Source: Chryseobacterium polytrichastri
GTDB taxonomy: Bacteria > Bacteroidota > Bacteroidia > Flavobacteriales > Weeksellaceae
NCBI RefSeq assembly: GCF_900142445.1
Contig: NZ_FRAV01000027.1
Location: forward strand, 1 to 64,000
Length of the DNA stretch: 64,000 nt
Direction: 5' to 3'
Below are positions 1 through 8,816 of this stretch, one piece after another. The notes below the pieces were generated by a model that was not told the DNA's origin, ran no database searches, and was given only the letters and a program-made list of their open reading frames with translations. The position numbers and the translations under genes were made by a program. Every line of letters starts with the position of its first letter. Within the stretch, counting starts at the first letter, position 1.

Positions 1-78
1 AAATATACAAAAAAACAACCAGTAAAACAAACTAAATTAACTGAAAATCAATATATTAAAGCCTTAACTTAATGACAT

Positions 79-135
79 TGGGCTTTAGCCCGTTTACCAC
101 ATCAAAATTTTCATCTGGCTTTAGCCAAAACTTAC
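79..135. repeat. Dispersed GGCTTTAGCC repeat, copy 1
   Basis: Two copies of the palindrome GGCTTTAGCC lie about 35 bases apart, the first extended to GGGCTTTAGCCC. The same two-palindrome arrangement recurs at 19036-19085. It is an intergenic repeat with no coding capacity; its function is unknown. Confidence 0.6.
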
Positions 136-226
136 TACGATATACAAACATTACAAACTTCTTTCAAACACACTCATCTGTGTAAATCAGCGAAATCCGT
201 AGGAGAAAAAAATCAACGTTACTTTT

Positions 227-329
227 GTCATTCCGCAGAAATCTAAACAACGTTTTTTAAGTGCTAAATATAGATTCCACACTCCACTTCGTTCCGTTCT
301 GAAATCGAAGATTCGACGAAGTCAATGAC
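227..329. repeat. MITE-like intergenic repeat
   Basis: The segment starts with GTCATTCCGCAGAAATCT and ends with GTCAATGAC, and holds CACTCCACTTCGTTCCGTTC and the partly palindromic GAAATCGAAGATTCGACG. Repeats of this kind are common between genes in Chryseobacterium. A related CGTCGAATCTTCGATTT string occurs near 36410. The rest of 1-424 holds the repeat at 79-135, a fragment of the 'ctgtgtaaatc..gaaatc' repeat at about 175-205 (also near 4795) and the promoter at 373-401. No gene is visible. Confidence 0.45.
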
Positions 330-372
330 AATTCGCATGGCAAAGAAAACTTCTTAGTTGATTGAAACTCCC

Positions 373-401
373 TTGCGAACTTTAAAAAAATAGTATTTTT
401 G
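373..401 (+). promoter_or_regulatory. Predicted promoter of the 425 gene cluster
   Basis: TTG at 373-375, an 18-base spacer, then TATTTTTG at 394-401 match the Bacteroidota sigma factor consensus (TTG and TAnnTTTG). The start codon follows 23 bases later, so the 5' leader would be short. It probably drives the four forward genes from 425 to 4691. Confidence 0.6.
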
Positions 402-424
402 TAAAAACAATATCATTAAAGTAA

Positions 425-1333
425 ATGCTATTACAACTTCCAACAGAAAAAATCCCGATTCAGGAAATCCTTATTCATCAAAATGTAAAGCTTTTCATTA
501 AAAGAGAGGATCTCGTTCATCCTCAAATTTCAGGGAATAAATATTGGAAGCTTTTTTACAATATCAATCATTATGTAAACCAAAATCCTGAAAAGCCTTA
601 TATCATAACTTTTGGTGGAGCATTTTCAAATCATATTTCTGCCGTTTCTGCCGTAGGAAAATTAGCAGGAATTCCAACATTAGGAATTATCAGAGGGGAA
701 GAATTAAAAGATAAATGGCGGGATAATCCAACCTTAGTTTTCGCAAAAAGGAATGGAATGAATTTAAAATTCATAACTCGAGAAGAATATCGAAACAAAG
801 AAAAATTATCAGAATTTTTACAGGAAGAGTTTCCGGATGCTTTGATAGTTCCTGAAGGTGGAACCAATGAAGATGCCGTACAGGGCGTAAAAATGATGTT
901 AAATAACGAAACAAAAGATTTTGATTATCTTTGCACCGCAGTTGGAACCGGAGGTACAATTGCTGGAATTTCTAAATTTTGTGAAGATAATCAGAAAGTT
1001 ATAGGTTTTAAGGTAGTTGACGACTCTTCTTTAGAAAATAAAATTTTTGAATTAACTTTAAAAAGAAATTTTAATCTAATAGATTCAAGTTTTGGAGGTT
1101 ATGGTAAAATAAAAGATGAAAACATCCGTTTTATCAATGATTTCAAAGAGAAATATGAAATTCCATTAGAGCCGATATATACGGGAAAGATGATGCAGAA
1201 AGTTTTTGAACTAATTGATGAGGGGGAGTTTCCTGAGAATAGTAAGATCTTGTGCTTTCACACAGGTGGATTACAAGGAATTGAAGGAGCAAATTTGCTT
1301 TTAGAAAAACAGAATAGAAATTTAATTATATAA
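425..1333 (+). CDS. PLP-dependent enzyme, ACC deaminase / D-cysteine desulfhydrase family
   Basis: A cytoplasmic fold-type II pyridoxal-phosphate enzyme of 302 residues, close to the family length. The PLP lysine is Lys39 in ISGNKYWKL, and the phosphate-binding glycine loop is visible as GTGGTIAG near residues 173-180. Family members deaminate 1-aminocyclopropane-1-carboxylate or desulfhydrate D-cysteine; the sequence alone does not choose between these, and in flavobacteria the label is generic. It is the first gene of a close forward cluster (gap of 16 bases to the glucosaminidase ATG) with a good promoter just upstream. Class assignment is firm, substrate is not. Confidence 0.88.
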   Translation: MLLQLPTEKIPIQEILIHQNVKLFIKREDLVHPQISGNKYWKLFYNINHYVNQNPEKPYIITFGGAFSNHISAVSAVGKLAGIPTLGIIRGEELKDKWRDNPTLVFAKRNGMNLKFITREEYRNKEKLSEFLQEEFPDALIVPEGGTNEDAVQGVKMMLNNETKDFDYLCTAVGTGGTIAGISKFCEDNQKVIGFKVVDDSSLENKIFELTLKRNFNLIDSSFGGYGKIKDENIRFINDFKEKYEIPLEPIYTGKMMQKVFELIDEGEFPENSKILCFHTGGLQGIEGANLLLEKQNRNLII

Positions 1334-1349
1334 AGTAAAATTGAAAAAC

Positions 1350-2402
1350 ATGAAAAGACTTTTCTTACTAATAAGCCTTTTAGTTTTATCAAAATTCTCG
1401 GCTCAAACTTGGGCTACTGAAGACCAATACATCCAAAAATTTGCTCAATATGCAGTGGAAGAAATGGAGAAGTATAAAATACCTGCTTCCATTACGCTTG
1501 CTCAGGGACTTCTTGAGACTGGAGGTGGACAAAGCAGATTGGCTCTGGAAGGGAAAAATCACTTCGGAATAAAGTGCAAAGAAGATTGGTCGGGTAAAAC
1601 CATGAAACATACTGATGATGCTCCCAATGAGTGTTTCCGTGTGTATGAAGATCCCAGACAATCGTACGAAGACCATTCTATATTTTTAGCAACAAGAAAA
1701 TATTATACAGGTCTTTTCAATTTAGATATGAAAGATTACAAAGCGTGGGCAAATGGTCTTAAAAAGGCTGGGTATGCAACAAATCCTCGCTATGCTTCTA
1801 TCTTAATAGGTAAAATTGAAAGATATAAACTGTATGAATTCGATAATACAAGTTCTAAAGAAGTCTTGTATGCAGTTCTTAGAATGTATCCTGATTTGAA
1901 GGACGACAGAAGTTTTATGGCCAGATTAGAGCCAGGTAAAATGGTAAAAAGAGATCCGGTAACGGTAAGCGTTCCCTATAAGCAGACTTCTTTTGCTCAG
2001 CAAGAAAAAAGAGTAGAAAGAATCAAAACTAAAGCTGAAATTCTTAATTCTATTTTAATTAAAAGCCATCCTAATGACGGCTTGAAATATATCGTTATTC
2101 CTGAAGATACCAATGTTCAATTCATTGCCAATAAATTTAAAGTAAGCGAAAGCAGACTTACCAAATGGAATGAATTGGAGAGTGATGTTTTAAAGAAGAA
2201 TGACATCGTATTCCTTGAATCTAAAAACTCTGATGGAAATACGGCCACTTATAAAGTTACTCCTGGAGAAGATATGCATGACATTGCTCAGAAATTCGGA
2301 ATCAAATTACATAAACTATATGCTAAAAACAGAATGGATGAAGGTCAACAGCCATCACCAGGACAGTTAATGTATCTTATAGACAAGAAACCTAGAAACT
2401 AA
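1350..2402 (+). CDS. Exported N-acetylglucosaminidase with two LysM domains
   Basis: A peptidoglycan hydrolase. The ATG at 1350 gives a clear signal peptide (MKRLFLLISLLVLSKFSAQ); an in-frame TTG at 1341 is the alternative start. A glucosaminidase (GH73-like) domain follows over about residues 25-165, with the family patterns LAQGLLETGGGQSRLA and NHFGIKC. Two LysM peptidoglycan-binding modules lie at the C terminus (near residues 245-292 and 300-345). It should act in the periplasm or at the cell surface on cell-wall glycan, for example in remodelling or cell separation. It lies inside the 425-4691 cluster, 15 bases before the next gene. Confidence 0.9.
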   Translation: MKRLFLLISLLVLSKFSAQTWATEDQYIQKFAQYAVEEMEKYKIPASITLAQGLLETGGGQSRLALEGKNHFGIKCKEDWSGKTMKHTDDAPNECFRVYEDPRQSYEDHSIFLATRKYYTGLFNLDMKDYKAWANGLKKAGYATNPRYASILIGKIERYKLYEFDNTSSKEVLYAVLRMYPDLKDDRSFMARLEPGKMVKRDPVTVSVPYKQTSFAQQEKRVERIKTKAEILNSILIKSHPNDGLKYIVIPEDTNVQFIANKFKVSESRLTKWNELESDVLKKNDIVFLESKNSDGNTATYKVTPGEDMHDIAQKFGIKLHKLYAKNRMDEGQQPSPGQLMYLIDKKPRN

Positions 2403-2417
2403 TACTCAACCCAAACC

Positions 2418-3386
2418 ATGAAAATATTAAATGTGAATTTTAAATATCTATGGATATTTTTAGTTTTCATATCTGGTAACCTTTTTTCACAAGAACAAAA
2501 GTATATTCCTTTTAGAAGAGGGAATTTATGGGGATTGTGTGAAGCAAATAAATTCATTGCAGTACAGCCACAATATTACAGCATAAGTTGGTATGACGAA
2601 TCGGTGGGAGGATTCCATGCCGAGCAGAATGGTAAGTTTGGAATAATTGACAGTAATGCAACGATCATAATGCCTTTTATTTCTGATAAACCGATCATTG
2701 TAAATGGTGAAAATTATCTCGTTTTCGAAGGTCTTGACTATTATAATTATTCCATAAAAACAAAAATGAGGCTTGACAAATACATTGAGCCTGAAAGGTA
2801 TCCTATCAATGATCGCTGGGGGGGGGGAGATAATCATATCGGAGAGCTAAAAGAACCAAAATTAACTTGGGATGATCTGGACGATGAAGATTTGGACATG
2901 ATAAAACCTTTTGAGGATGAACAAAATTATCAGATCAATTTTAAAGCTAATTTTGTAGAGATTTTGTCCAAAGATTCACATATAGGAATTTATATTCCTA
3001 AAATCAAAAAAATGTATTTAAGTACACCAGATATCGCGTATGTGGGATGGCAATTCTACAATGGCAAACCTTATATTCTTTCAACAAATTCAACAAATTT
3101 ATTTGGATTGGTTGACGAAAATTCTAATCAGGTTTATCCGATTAAATATGCTTCAATAAATCTAATGGATGGTTCTGGATTAGTTGTTGTTTCTGAACCT
3201 GATCAAAATAATCCAAATAACTTACTATATCAAACTATTTTCCCAAACAATAAAGTGTTGGAAGGTCAATTTTTTCCGCAAGGAAATGTGTGGAGAAACG
3301 GATCTATATATAGGCTATACTATAAAATAGTAAATGGTTTGAAAAACTATGCAGGAGAAGATGGAACCCCTTATTTTGAAGGGTAA
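2418..3386 (+). CDS. Exported WG-repeat-like protein with an internal G10 tract
   Basis: A 322-residue protein with a signal peptide (cleavage near NLFSQ). WG-repeat-like units follow: RRGNLWGLCEANKFIAVQPQY, then QNGKFGIIDSNATIIMPF, and a later NLFGLVDENSNQVYPIKY. WG repeats form beta-rich surfaces of mostly unknown function. An acidic stretch (TWDDLDDEDLDM) sits mid-protein. A run of ten G bases at 2818-2827 encodes WGGG; it is unusual in this AT-rich genome and could be a slippage or sequencing-error site, although the frame is open here. The gene lies 15 bases after the glucosaminidase and 21 bases before hemL. Function unknown. Confidence 0.8.
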   Translation: MKILNVNFKYLWIFLVFISGNLFSQEQKYIPFRRGNLWGLCEANKFIAVQPQYYSISWYDESVGGFHAEQNGKFGIIDSNATIIMPFISDKPIIVNGENYLVFEGLDYYNYSIKTKMRLDKYIEPERYPINDRWGGGDNHIGELKEPKLTWDDLDDEDLDMIKPFEDEQNYQINFKANFVEILSKDSHIGIYIPKIKKMYLSTPDIAYVGWQFYNGKPYILSTNSTNLFGLVDENSNQVYPIKYASINLMDGSGLVVVSEPDQNNPNNLLYQTIFPNNKVLEGQFFPQGNVWRNGSIYRLYYKIVNGLKNYAGEDGTPYFEG

Positions 3387-3407
3387 ATAATAAAGAAAAA
3401 ATAGAAA

Positions 3408-4691
3408 ATGAAGTATCAAAGAAGTTCAGCTTTATTCGATGAAGCTTACAAATACATTCCGGGAGGAGTAAATTCTCCTGTTCGTGCATTCAAATCTGTG
3501 GGTGGCGTTCCTGTTTTCATGAAATCTGCAAAAGGGGCTTACCTTACAGATGCTGATGACAATACCTATATTGATTACATCAATTCTTGGGGGCCGGCTA
3601 TTTTAGGGCACACCCATCCAGAAGTGTTGGAGGAATTAAAAATCCAGGCAGAGAAAGGTTTCTCTTTTGGTGCTCCGACAGAATTGGAAACTGAAATTGC
3701 AAAATTCATCGTAGACAATGTTCCCAATATTGATCAAATCAGAATGGTTTCTTCAGGAACAGAAGCTTGTATGAGTGCAGTAAGATTGGCAAGAGGTTTT
3801 ACGGGAAGAGATAAAATTGTGAAATTTGAAGGATGTTATCACGGTCATTCAGATTCATTTTTGATCAAAGCGGGAAGTGGTGCTGCCACTTTTGGAAACC
3901 CAAATTCTCCAGGCGTAACGGAAGGTACGGCAAAAGATACTTTGTTGGCAAGATATAATGATTTTGAGCAGGTTCAAGATCTTTTCCGTCATAATCAAGG
4001 ACAAATTGCAGCCGTAATTATAGAGCCTGTTGCTGGAAATATGGGGTGTGTACTTCCTGAAAATAATTTCCTTCAAAACTTAAGACAGATCTGTGATGAG
4101 AACGGAGCTTTATTGATTTTTGATGAAGTAATGACGGGTTTCAGATTGGCTTTTGGGGGTGCTCAGGAACTGTATAATGTGAAAGCAGATTTGGTAACGT
4201 ATGGAAAAGTAATCGGAGGCGGACTTCCGGTTGGTGCTTTTGCAGGTAGAAACGAAATCATGGATCATTTAGCTCCAAAAGGTGGTGTTTATCAAGCCGG
4301 AACATTGAGTGGAAATCCTTTGGCAATGAGAGCAGGTTTAAAAACGCTTCAGTTGATTAAAAATGATGAAAACTTTTTCACTAATCTAAATAAAACAACA
4401 GAAACCTTAGATTTTGAAATTGGCAAAATTTTAAATGAAAAAGGAATTGCTCATAGGATCAACAGAAAAGGTTCAATGATGTCTGTTTTCTTCCATATCA
4501 ACAGAGTTTCTAATTTTGATGAAGCGCAGGAAGCGAACCATGCCTTATTTAATAATTTTTTCCATCAAATGTTGACGAATGGAATTTATCTTCCACCAAG
4601 TGGATATGAAACGTATTTCATCAGTGATGCGATCAAAGATAAAGAAATTGATATGACGTTGGAAGCAGTTAGAAAATTCGAATATTCTTAG
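3408..4691 (+). CDS. hemL: Glutamate-1-semialdehyde 2,1-aminomutase
   Basis: Class III aminotransferase fold enzyme that converts glutamate-1-semialdehyde to 5-aminolevulinate, the C5 route to tetrapyrroles, in the cytoplasm. At 427 residues it has the usual length. The N terminus ([23 protein letters not shown]) is typical of the family, [17 protein letters not shown] is the cofactor phosphate region, FDEVMTGFR holds the Asp that contacts the pyridine nitrogen, and Lys267 in [13 protein letters not shown] is the PLP lysine. It is the last gene of the cluster and is followed by a terminator at 4712-4742. Confidence 0.96.
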   Translation: MKYQRSSALFDEAYKYIPGGVNSPVRAFKSVGGVPVFMKSAKGAYLTDADDNTYIDYINSWGPAILGHTHPEVLEELKIQAEKGFSFGAPTELETEIAKFIVDNVPNIDQIRMVSSGTEACMSAVRLARGFTGRDKIVKFEGCYHGHSDSFLIKAGSGAATFGNPNSPGVTEGTAKDTLLARYNDFEQVQDLFRHNQGQIAAVIIEPVAGNMGCVLPENNFLQNLRQICDENGALLIFDEVMTGFRLAFGGAQELYNVKADLVTYGKVIGGGLPVGAFAGRNEIMDHLAPKGGVYQAGTLSGNPLAMRAGLKTLQLIKNDENFFTNLNKTTETLDFEIGKILNEKGIAHRINRKGSMMSVFFHINRVSNFDEAQEANHALFNNFFHQMLTNGIYLPPSGYETYFISDAIKDKEIDMTLEAVRKFEYS

Positions 4692-4711
4692 ATTGAGAAG
4701 ATAAAATATAT

Positions 4712-4742
4712 AAAGGATGAGGTGTAGAACTTCATCCTTTTG
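4712..4742 (+). terminator. Terminator after hemL
   Basis: AAAGGATGA and TCATCCTTT form a nine-base stem around an 11-base loop, followed by TTGTGTTTTG. Confidence 0.7.
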
Positions 4743-5029
4743 TGTTTTGATTAAAACACAAATTGCACTAATATTTTACACAAATAAAGCACAATCATCT
4801 GTGTAAATCCGTGAAATCTGCGGGAGATAAAAAAGAGAATCTACAAAATTTGAAAGGCTGAGCCGAGTCGAAGCCTTTGCCATAATTATAAAGATTACCT
4901 TTGAACTCAATGAACTAAAGTCCGTTCCTATTGATAAAACTGAGATTCAATAAATCATACAAACAATACAATAAACCATACACGTCCGGCAGCTCAGTTC
5001 TTATTAATTTTGTAATAAATAGATTGGAA
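4743..5029. other. Intergenic region with repeat fragments
   Basis: No gene is supported. Bases 4790-4830 (CATCTGTGTAAATCCGTGAA and onward) match the dispersed repeat also seen near 171-205 and, in longer form, in the array at 48382-48738. A TAATTTTG -7-like box at 5005-5012 lies 18 bases before the next ATG, without a convincing upstream TTG. Confidence 0.4.
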
Positions 5030-6358
5030 ATGAAGACTTCAAACATATCTCGTAAAGATTTTCTTAAAAACTCAGCGTTGGCAATGGCTGGATTAACTTT
5101 AATACCCAACATGATGATGGCAAATTCAATTTTTGATAGCGCAATAATTTCTTCAAAAGGAAAATTAAGCTTAAAAAATGTTCGTCTTGAAACAGGTTTT
5201 GAATACGAAGAAGGTGAAGTAATCTCCACAAAAACCAATTTATTTTATATCGAAATTGAAAACGGAAAAATTTCAAAAATAGCTCCCAATCAACCGAATG
5301 CAAAAGCTGTTGATGCCAAAGGATTTTTAATGTTGCCAGCATTTAAAGACATGCATATTCATTTGGATAAAACTTTTTATGGAGACCAATGGCAAGCAGT
5401 ACGAAAAAGAACGGGTGGAGTAAAAGGAATGATTGCCTTAGAGCAGAAAATACTTCCGGAAATGTTGAAAAACTCGACTTTCAAAGCAGAGAAAATGATT
5501 GAACTATTGCAATCAAAAGGAACGTCTTTCGCAAGAAGTCATGTGAATATTGAACCGACTTCAAAATTAGATTCATTAAAAAATCTACAGAAAGCATTAG
5601 ATCATAAAAAGAAAACTTTCGGAGCAGAGTTGGTGGCTTTTCCGCAACATGGTGTTTTTTATACAGACTCAGTTCCATATTTGAAAGAGGCGGCGAAAAT
5701 GGATATTGATTTTATTGGTGGAGTAGACCCTTTTACGATTGACGGAGCGATTGAGAAAACAATTGACTTTACAGTTCAGTTGGCTTTAGATAACAAAAAA
5801 GGAATTGATATTCATTTGCATGAAAGCGGAGAATCTGGATTGAAAACTGTTGAATATTTAATTGACAAAGTGAATGAAAATCCTGCATTAAAAGGAAAGA
5901 CATATCTGAGCCACTGTTTTGTTTTAGGCAAATTAGAAAAGCCAAAGCAGGAAGAAATTGCAGAAAAACTAGCTAACGCGAAAATTGGAATTGTTTCTAC
6001 GATTCCTTTTGGTAGTCTAATTATGCCCATTCCAACTTTATACAAATATAATGTTGAGGTCTTAACAGGAAACGACAGCATCGTCGATCATTGGAATACT
6101 TTCGGAACAGGAAGTGTATTGCAGAAAGCCAATTTAATGGCACAATTATATGGTCAATCCACTGAATTTTTATTATCAAGAAGCTTAAAATTAGCCACAG
6201 CAAATGTTCTTCCATTGGATGATAAAGGAGTTCAACAATGGCCAAAAGTTGGCGACCATGCAGATTTGACTTTCCTCAATGCAAGCTGTTCGGCAGAAGC
6301 GGTTTCAAGAATCTCAAATGTAGAATCTTTGATTCATCAGGGAAATATTGTATTTTAA
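5030..6358 (+). CDS. Exported amidohydrolase (cytosine deaminase-like), paralogue 1
   Basis: A metal-dependent hydrolase of the amidohydrolase superfamily, 442 residues from the ATG at 5030. An upstream in-frame ATG at 4931 would only add non-conserved sequence before the signal. The N terminus (SRKDFLKNSALAMAGL) has the layout of a Tat signal but with Arg-Lys instead of Arg-Arg, so export is probable rather than certain. The metal motif HIHLDKT lies near residues 109-115; later metal or substrate motifs are DIHLHESGESG, SHCF and GNDSIVDHW. About 400 residues align closely with the protein at 7444-8682, which lacks the signal. Substrate unknown; cytosine/creatinine deaminase-like members act on cyclic amidines. 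Confidence 0.85.
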   Translation: MKTSNISRKDFLKNSALAMAGLTLIPNMMMANSIFDSAIISSKGKLSLKNVRLETGFEYEEGEVISTKTNLFYIEIENGKISKIAPNQPNAKAVDAKGFLMLPAFKDMHIHLDKTFYGDQWQAVRKRTGGVKGMIALEQKILPEMLKNSTFKAEKMIELLQSKGTSFARSHVNIEPTSKLDSLKNLQKALDHKKKTFGAELVAFPQHGVFYTDSVPYLKEAAKMDIDFIGGVDPFTIDGAIEKTIDFTVQLALDNKKGIDIHLHESGESGLKTVEYLIDKVNENPALKGKTYLSHCFVLGKLEKPKQEEIAEKLANAKIGIVSTIPFGSLIMPIPTLYKYNVEVLTGNDSIVDHWNTFGTGSVLQKANLMAQLYGQSTEFLLSRSLKLATANVLPLDDKGVQQWPKVGDHADLTFLNASCSAEAVSRISNVESLIHQGNIVF

Positions 6359-6385
6359 TTTTTAAATACCTTTTCAGGATTGGGA

Positions 6386-6417
6386 GCTTTGTCAAGGTTT
6401 TAAACCTTGACAAGGCT
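6386..6417. repeat. Palindromic GTCAAGG repeat, copy 1
   Basis: GTCAAGGTTT and AAACCTTGAC form a near-perfect palindrome, extended by AGC(C)TT / AAGGCT. A second copy is at 34904-34936. It follows the amidohydrolase stop by about 30 bases and may also serve as a terminator. Confidence 0.6.
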
Positions 6418-6519
6418 TATTGAAAGCATATTATTAAAATTACAGTAATAGTTAAAATTTTACCCTGAGTGTAGATCGGAGATTAATTTTATTATATTTT
6501 TGAGAAAAAATTACACACA

Positions 6520-7365
6520 ATGAGCCATCAATCAGATCATTTTCCCATTTTAGGGATTCAGGCATTCAGCGAACATCGGTCGAAGGGTTGTAATTTGCTT
6601 TTCAATGAATTGAATGGTGAACGCTCTATTGATGAACCTCACAAGCATGATTTTTTTATCATTAATCTTTTTGAACGAGGAAAAGGTTCTCACACGATCG
6701 ATTTTGTGGAATATCAGGTTGAAGATTATCAAATCCATCTGGTGTTTCCGGATCAGGTTCATCAATGGGTGATCGAAAAGGAAACAATCGGCTATCAATT
6801 AATGATTACGCGAGATTGGTTTGAAAGCTTTCTTCCGGCATTGAGGTTTTCGGCTTCTTATTATCAAAACCATCCCGTTATCAATCTTTCGAAAGATATT
6901 TTTCCGACTTTTTTATATGAATTTCAGGCAATTCAAAAGGAATTAGACGAAGAAAATATATTTTGGGAACTGATTCAAAAAAGAAGTGAATTGATTGGTT
7001 TGCTGGTCAGTAAATCAGTGGAGGGAGTTTTCAAAGATTTTGAAGTGTATCATTCGAATCCTATTATTTCTAAATTTTTAAACCTCATTGATATCCATTT
7101 TAAAACAGAACGTTCGGTTTCTTTCTATGCCGAAAAATTGAATATTTCTGCCAATTATTTAAATATTATCTGTAAGAAAAGCCTTAATACATCTGCTTCT
7201 TCTCTTATTCAGAACCGAATTTTACTGGAAGCAAAGCGTTTATTAAAAGTCTCTGAAATGTCTGTGAAAGATATTGTTTACGATCTCGGTTTTTATGATC
7301 ATGCCAGTTTTTCAAAATTTTTTAAAACTCAAACCGGAATGACACCTTCCCAGTTCAAAGAATAA
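6520..7365 (+). CDS. AraC-family transcriptional regulator
   Basis: A cytoplasmic DNA-binding regulator of 281 residues. The N-terminal half resembles a cupin ligand-binding domain (EPHKHDFFIINLFERGKGSHTIDF, near residues 38-60). The C-terminal 100 residues form the two-helix-turn-helix AraC domain, ending in the signature VKDIVYDLGFYDHASFSKFFK and GMTPSQFKE. A TATTTTTG box lies at 6495-6502. It sits between two paralogous amidohydrolases in the same direction and is likely to control one or both in response to a small effector; that role is inferred from position. Confidence 0.9.
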   Translation: MSHQSDHFPILGIQAFSEHRSKGCNLLFNELNGERSIDEPHKHDFFIINLFERGKGSHTIDFVEYQVEDYQIHLVFPDQVHQWVIEKETIGYQLMITRDWFESFLPALRFSASYYQNHPVINLSKDIFPTFLYEFQAIQKELDEENIFWELIQKRSELIGLLVSKSVEGVFKDFEVYHSNPIISKFLNLIDIHFKTERSVSFYAEKLNISANYLNIICKKSLNTSASSLIQNRILLEAKRLLKVSEMSVKDIVYDLGFYDHASFSKFFKTQTGMTPSQFKE

Positions 7366-7443
7366 TTGATACAGAACAAGACATAATTGATACTCCTGTT
7401 TAAGATTTGGCAGACGTAATTTTGTAGGATTAAACTTGGGATC

Positions 7444-8682
7444 ATGCAATTACAAAATCAGCCGTTTGCGAAAGGACATTATGTATTAAAAAATGTTCGT
7501 TTGGAAACGGGTTTCGAATACGATAATGAAGAGGTTATTACAACAAAAACAGACTTGTTCTGTGTTGAAATTGAAGACGGAAAAATAAAATCAATTAAAC
7601 CTAACAATGCAAATTCTGATGCTGTTGATGCAAAAGGAAAACTGATGCTTCCTGCCTTCAGAGATATGCATGTTCATTTAGATAAAACCTGGTACGGATT
7701 ACCTTGGCAAACACTTTCTCCAAAAAAGAAAACGGTGAAAGATATGATTTCTTACGAACAGGAAATCATTCCGGAACTCTTGAAAACGTCAGTAGGAAGA
7801 GCCGAACAGTTAATTGATCTGCTACAAAGTTACGGAACCCATTATGTGAGAACGCATTTCAATATTGATCCCACTTCGGGTTTGCAATCATTAGAAAATC
7901 TGGAGAAGGCTTTAGACAATAAAAAAGATTCTTTCAGTGCCGAGTTGGTAGCTTTTCCTCAACATGGCTTATACTATACGGATTCTATTCCTTTGATGAA
8001 GGAGGTTGCAAAATTACCGCATGTAGGTTTTATTGGTGGACTGGATCCTTTAAGTATCGACGGAAGTATCGAAAAAGTACTTGATTTCACTGTGCAATTA
8101 GCATTAGACAATAATAAAGGAATTGATATTCATTTACATGAAGTAGGAGAGTCTGGGATGAAAACTATTAATTATTTAATTGATAAAGCTATTGAAAATC
8201 CTCAACTTCAAGGGAAAACGTTTGTAAGCCACGCTTTTGCATTAGCTCATCTTTCACCAAAAGAAGCTCAGGAAATTGCCGAGAAACTAGCGGCTTCTAA
8301 AGTTGGGATTGCTTCATCCGTTCCATTCACTGGAAAAATAATGCCTATTCCTACATTGAAAAAAAATGGAGTAGAAGTTTTAATAGGAAATGATAACGTT
8401 CAGGATTACTGGAGTACCTTCGGATCCGGGAATATGCTTCAAAAGGCTAATTTAATTGCCGAATTATATGGATACGCAACAGAGTTTCAACTTTCAAGAA
8501 CGTTGCAGTTTGCTACCCAAAATATTCTTCCTTTAGATGATAAAGGAAATCAACAATGGCCAAAGGCTGGAGATAAAGCAAATATTGTCTTGGTAGATGC
8601 AAGCTGTTCTGCAGAAGCGGTTTCAAGAATGTCTGGCATTGAAGCCTTAATGAATGATGGGAATTTATTCTTGAAGAAGTAA
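7444..8682 (+). CDS. Cytoplasmic amidohydrolase (cytosine deaminase-like), paralogue 2
   Basis: Amidohydrolase superfamily enzyme of 412 residues. It matches the 5030-6358 protein along its whole length after that protein's signal segment, from LKNVRLETGFEYDNEEVITT to the C-terminal CSAEAVSRMSGIEAL. The metal motif HVHLDKT is at residues 76-82 and DIHLHEVGESG, SHAF and GNDNVQDYW follow. No signal peptide is visible, so it should be cytoplasmic. A TAATTTTG -7-like box lies about 20 bases before the start. The pair could split one pathway between compartments (outside and inside the cell). Substrate is unknown. Confidence 0.87.
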   Translation: MQLQNQPFAKGHYVLKNVRLETGFEYDNEEVITTKTDLFCVEIEDGKIKSIKPNNANSDAVDAKGKLMLPAFRDMHVHLDKTWYGLPWQTLSPKKKTVKDMISYEQEIIPELLKTSVGRAEQLIDLLQSYGTHYVRTHFNIDPTSGLQSLENLEKALDNKKDSFSAELVAFPQHGLYYTDSIPLMKEVAKLPHVGFIGGLDPLSIDGSIEKVLDFTVQLALDNNKGIDIHLHEVGESGMKTINYLIDKAIENPQLQGKTFVSHAFALAHLSPKEAQEIAEKLAASKVGIASSVPFTGKIMPIPTLKKNGVEVLIGNDNVQDYWSTFGSGNMLQKANLIAELYGYATEFQLSRTLQFATQNILPLDDKGNQQWPKAGDKANIVLVDASCSAEAVSRMSGIEALMNDGNLFLKK

Positions 8683-8750
8683 GCTAAACTGAAGTCTAAA
8701 CTTCTGAGATGTAAATTATAATATTTTTTAATACTTGTTTTTATAAATGA

Positions 8751-8786
8751 AATCCCTGAGAAAGTAACTTTCCCAGGGATTTTTTA
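8751..8786 (+). terminator. Terminator after amidohydrolase 2
   Basis: AATCCCTG and CAGGGATT pair, with additional GAAAGT/ACTTTC pairing inside, followed by TTTTT. It stands between convergent genes, about 30 bases before the stop of the minus-strand lipoprotein gene, and may serve both. Confidence 0.75.
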
Positions 8787-8816
8787 TAGTATTTCGTTAA
8801 ATATTTATTTACTTTT

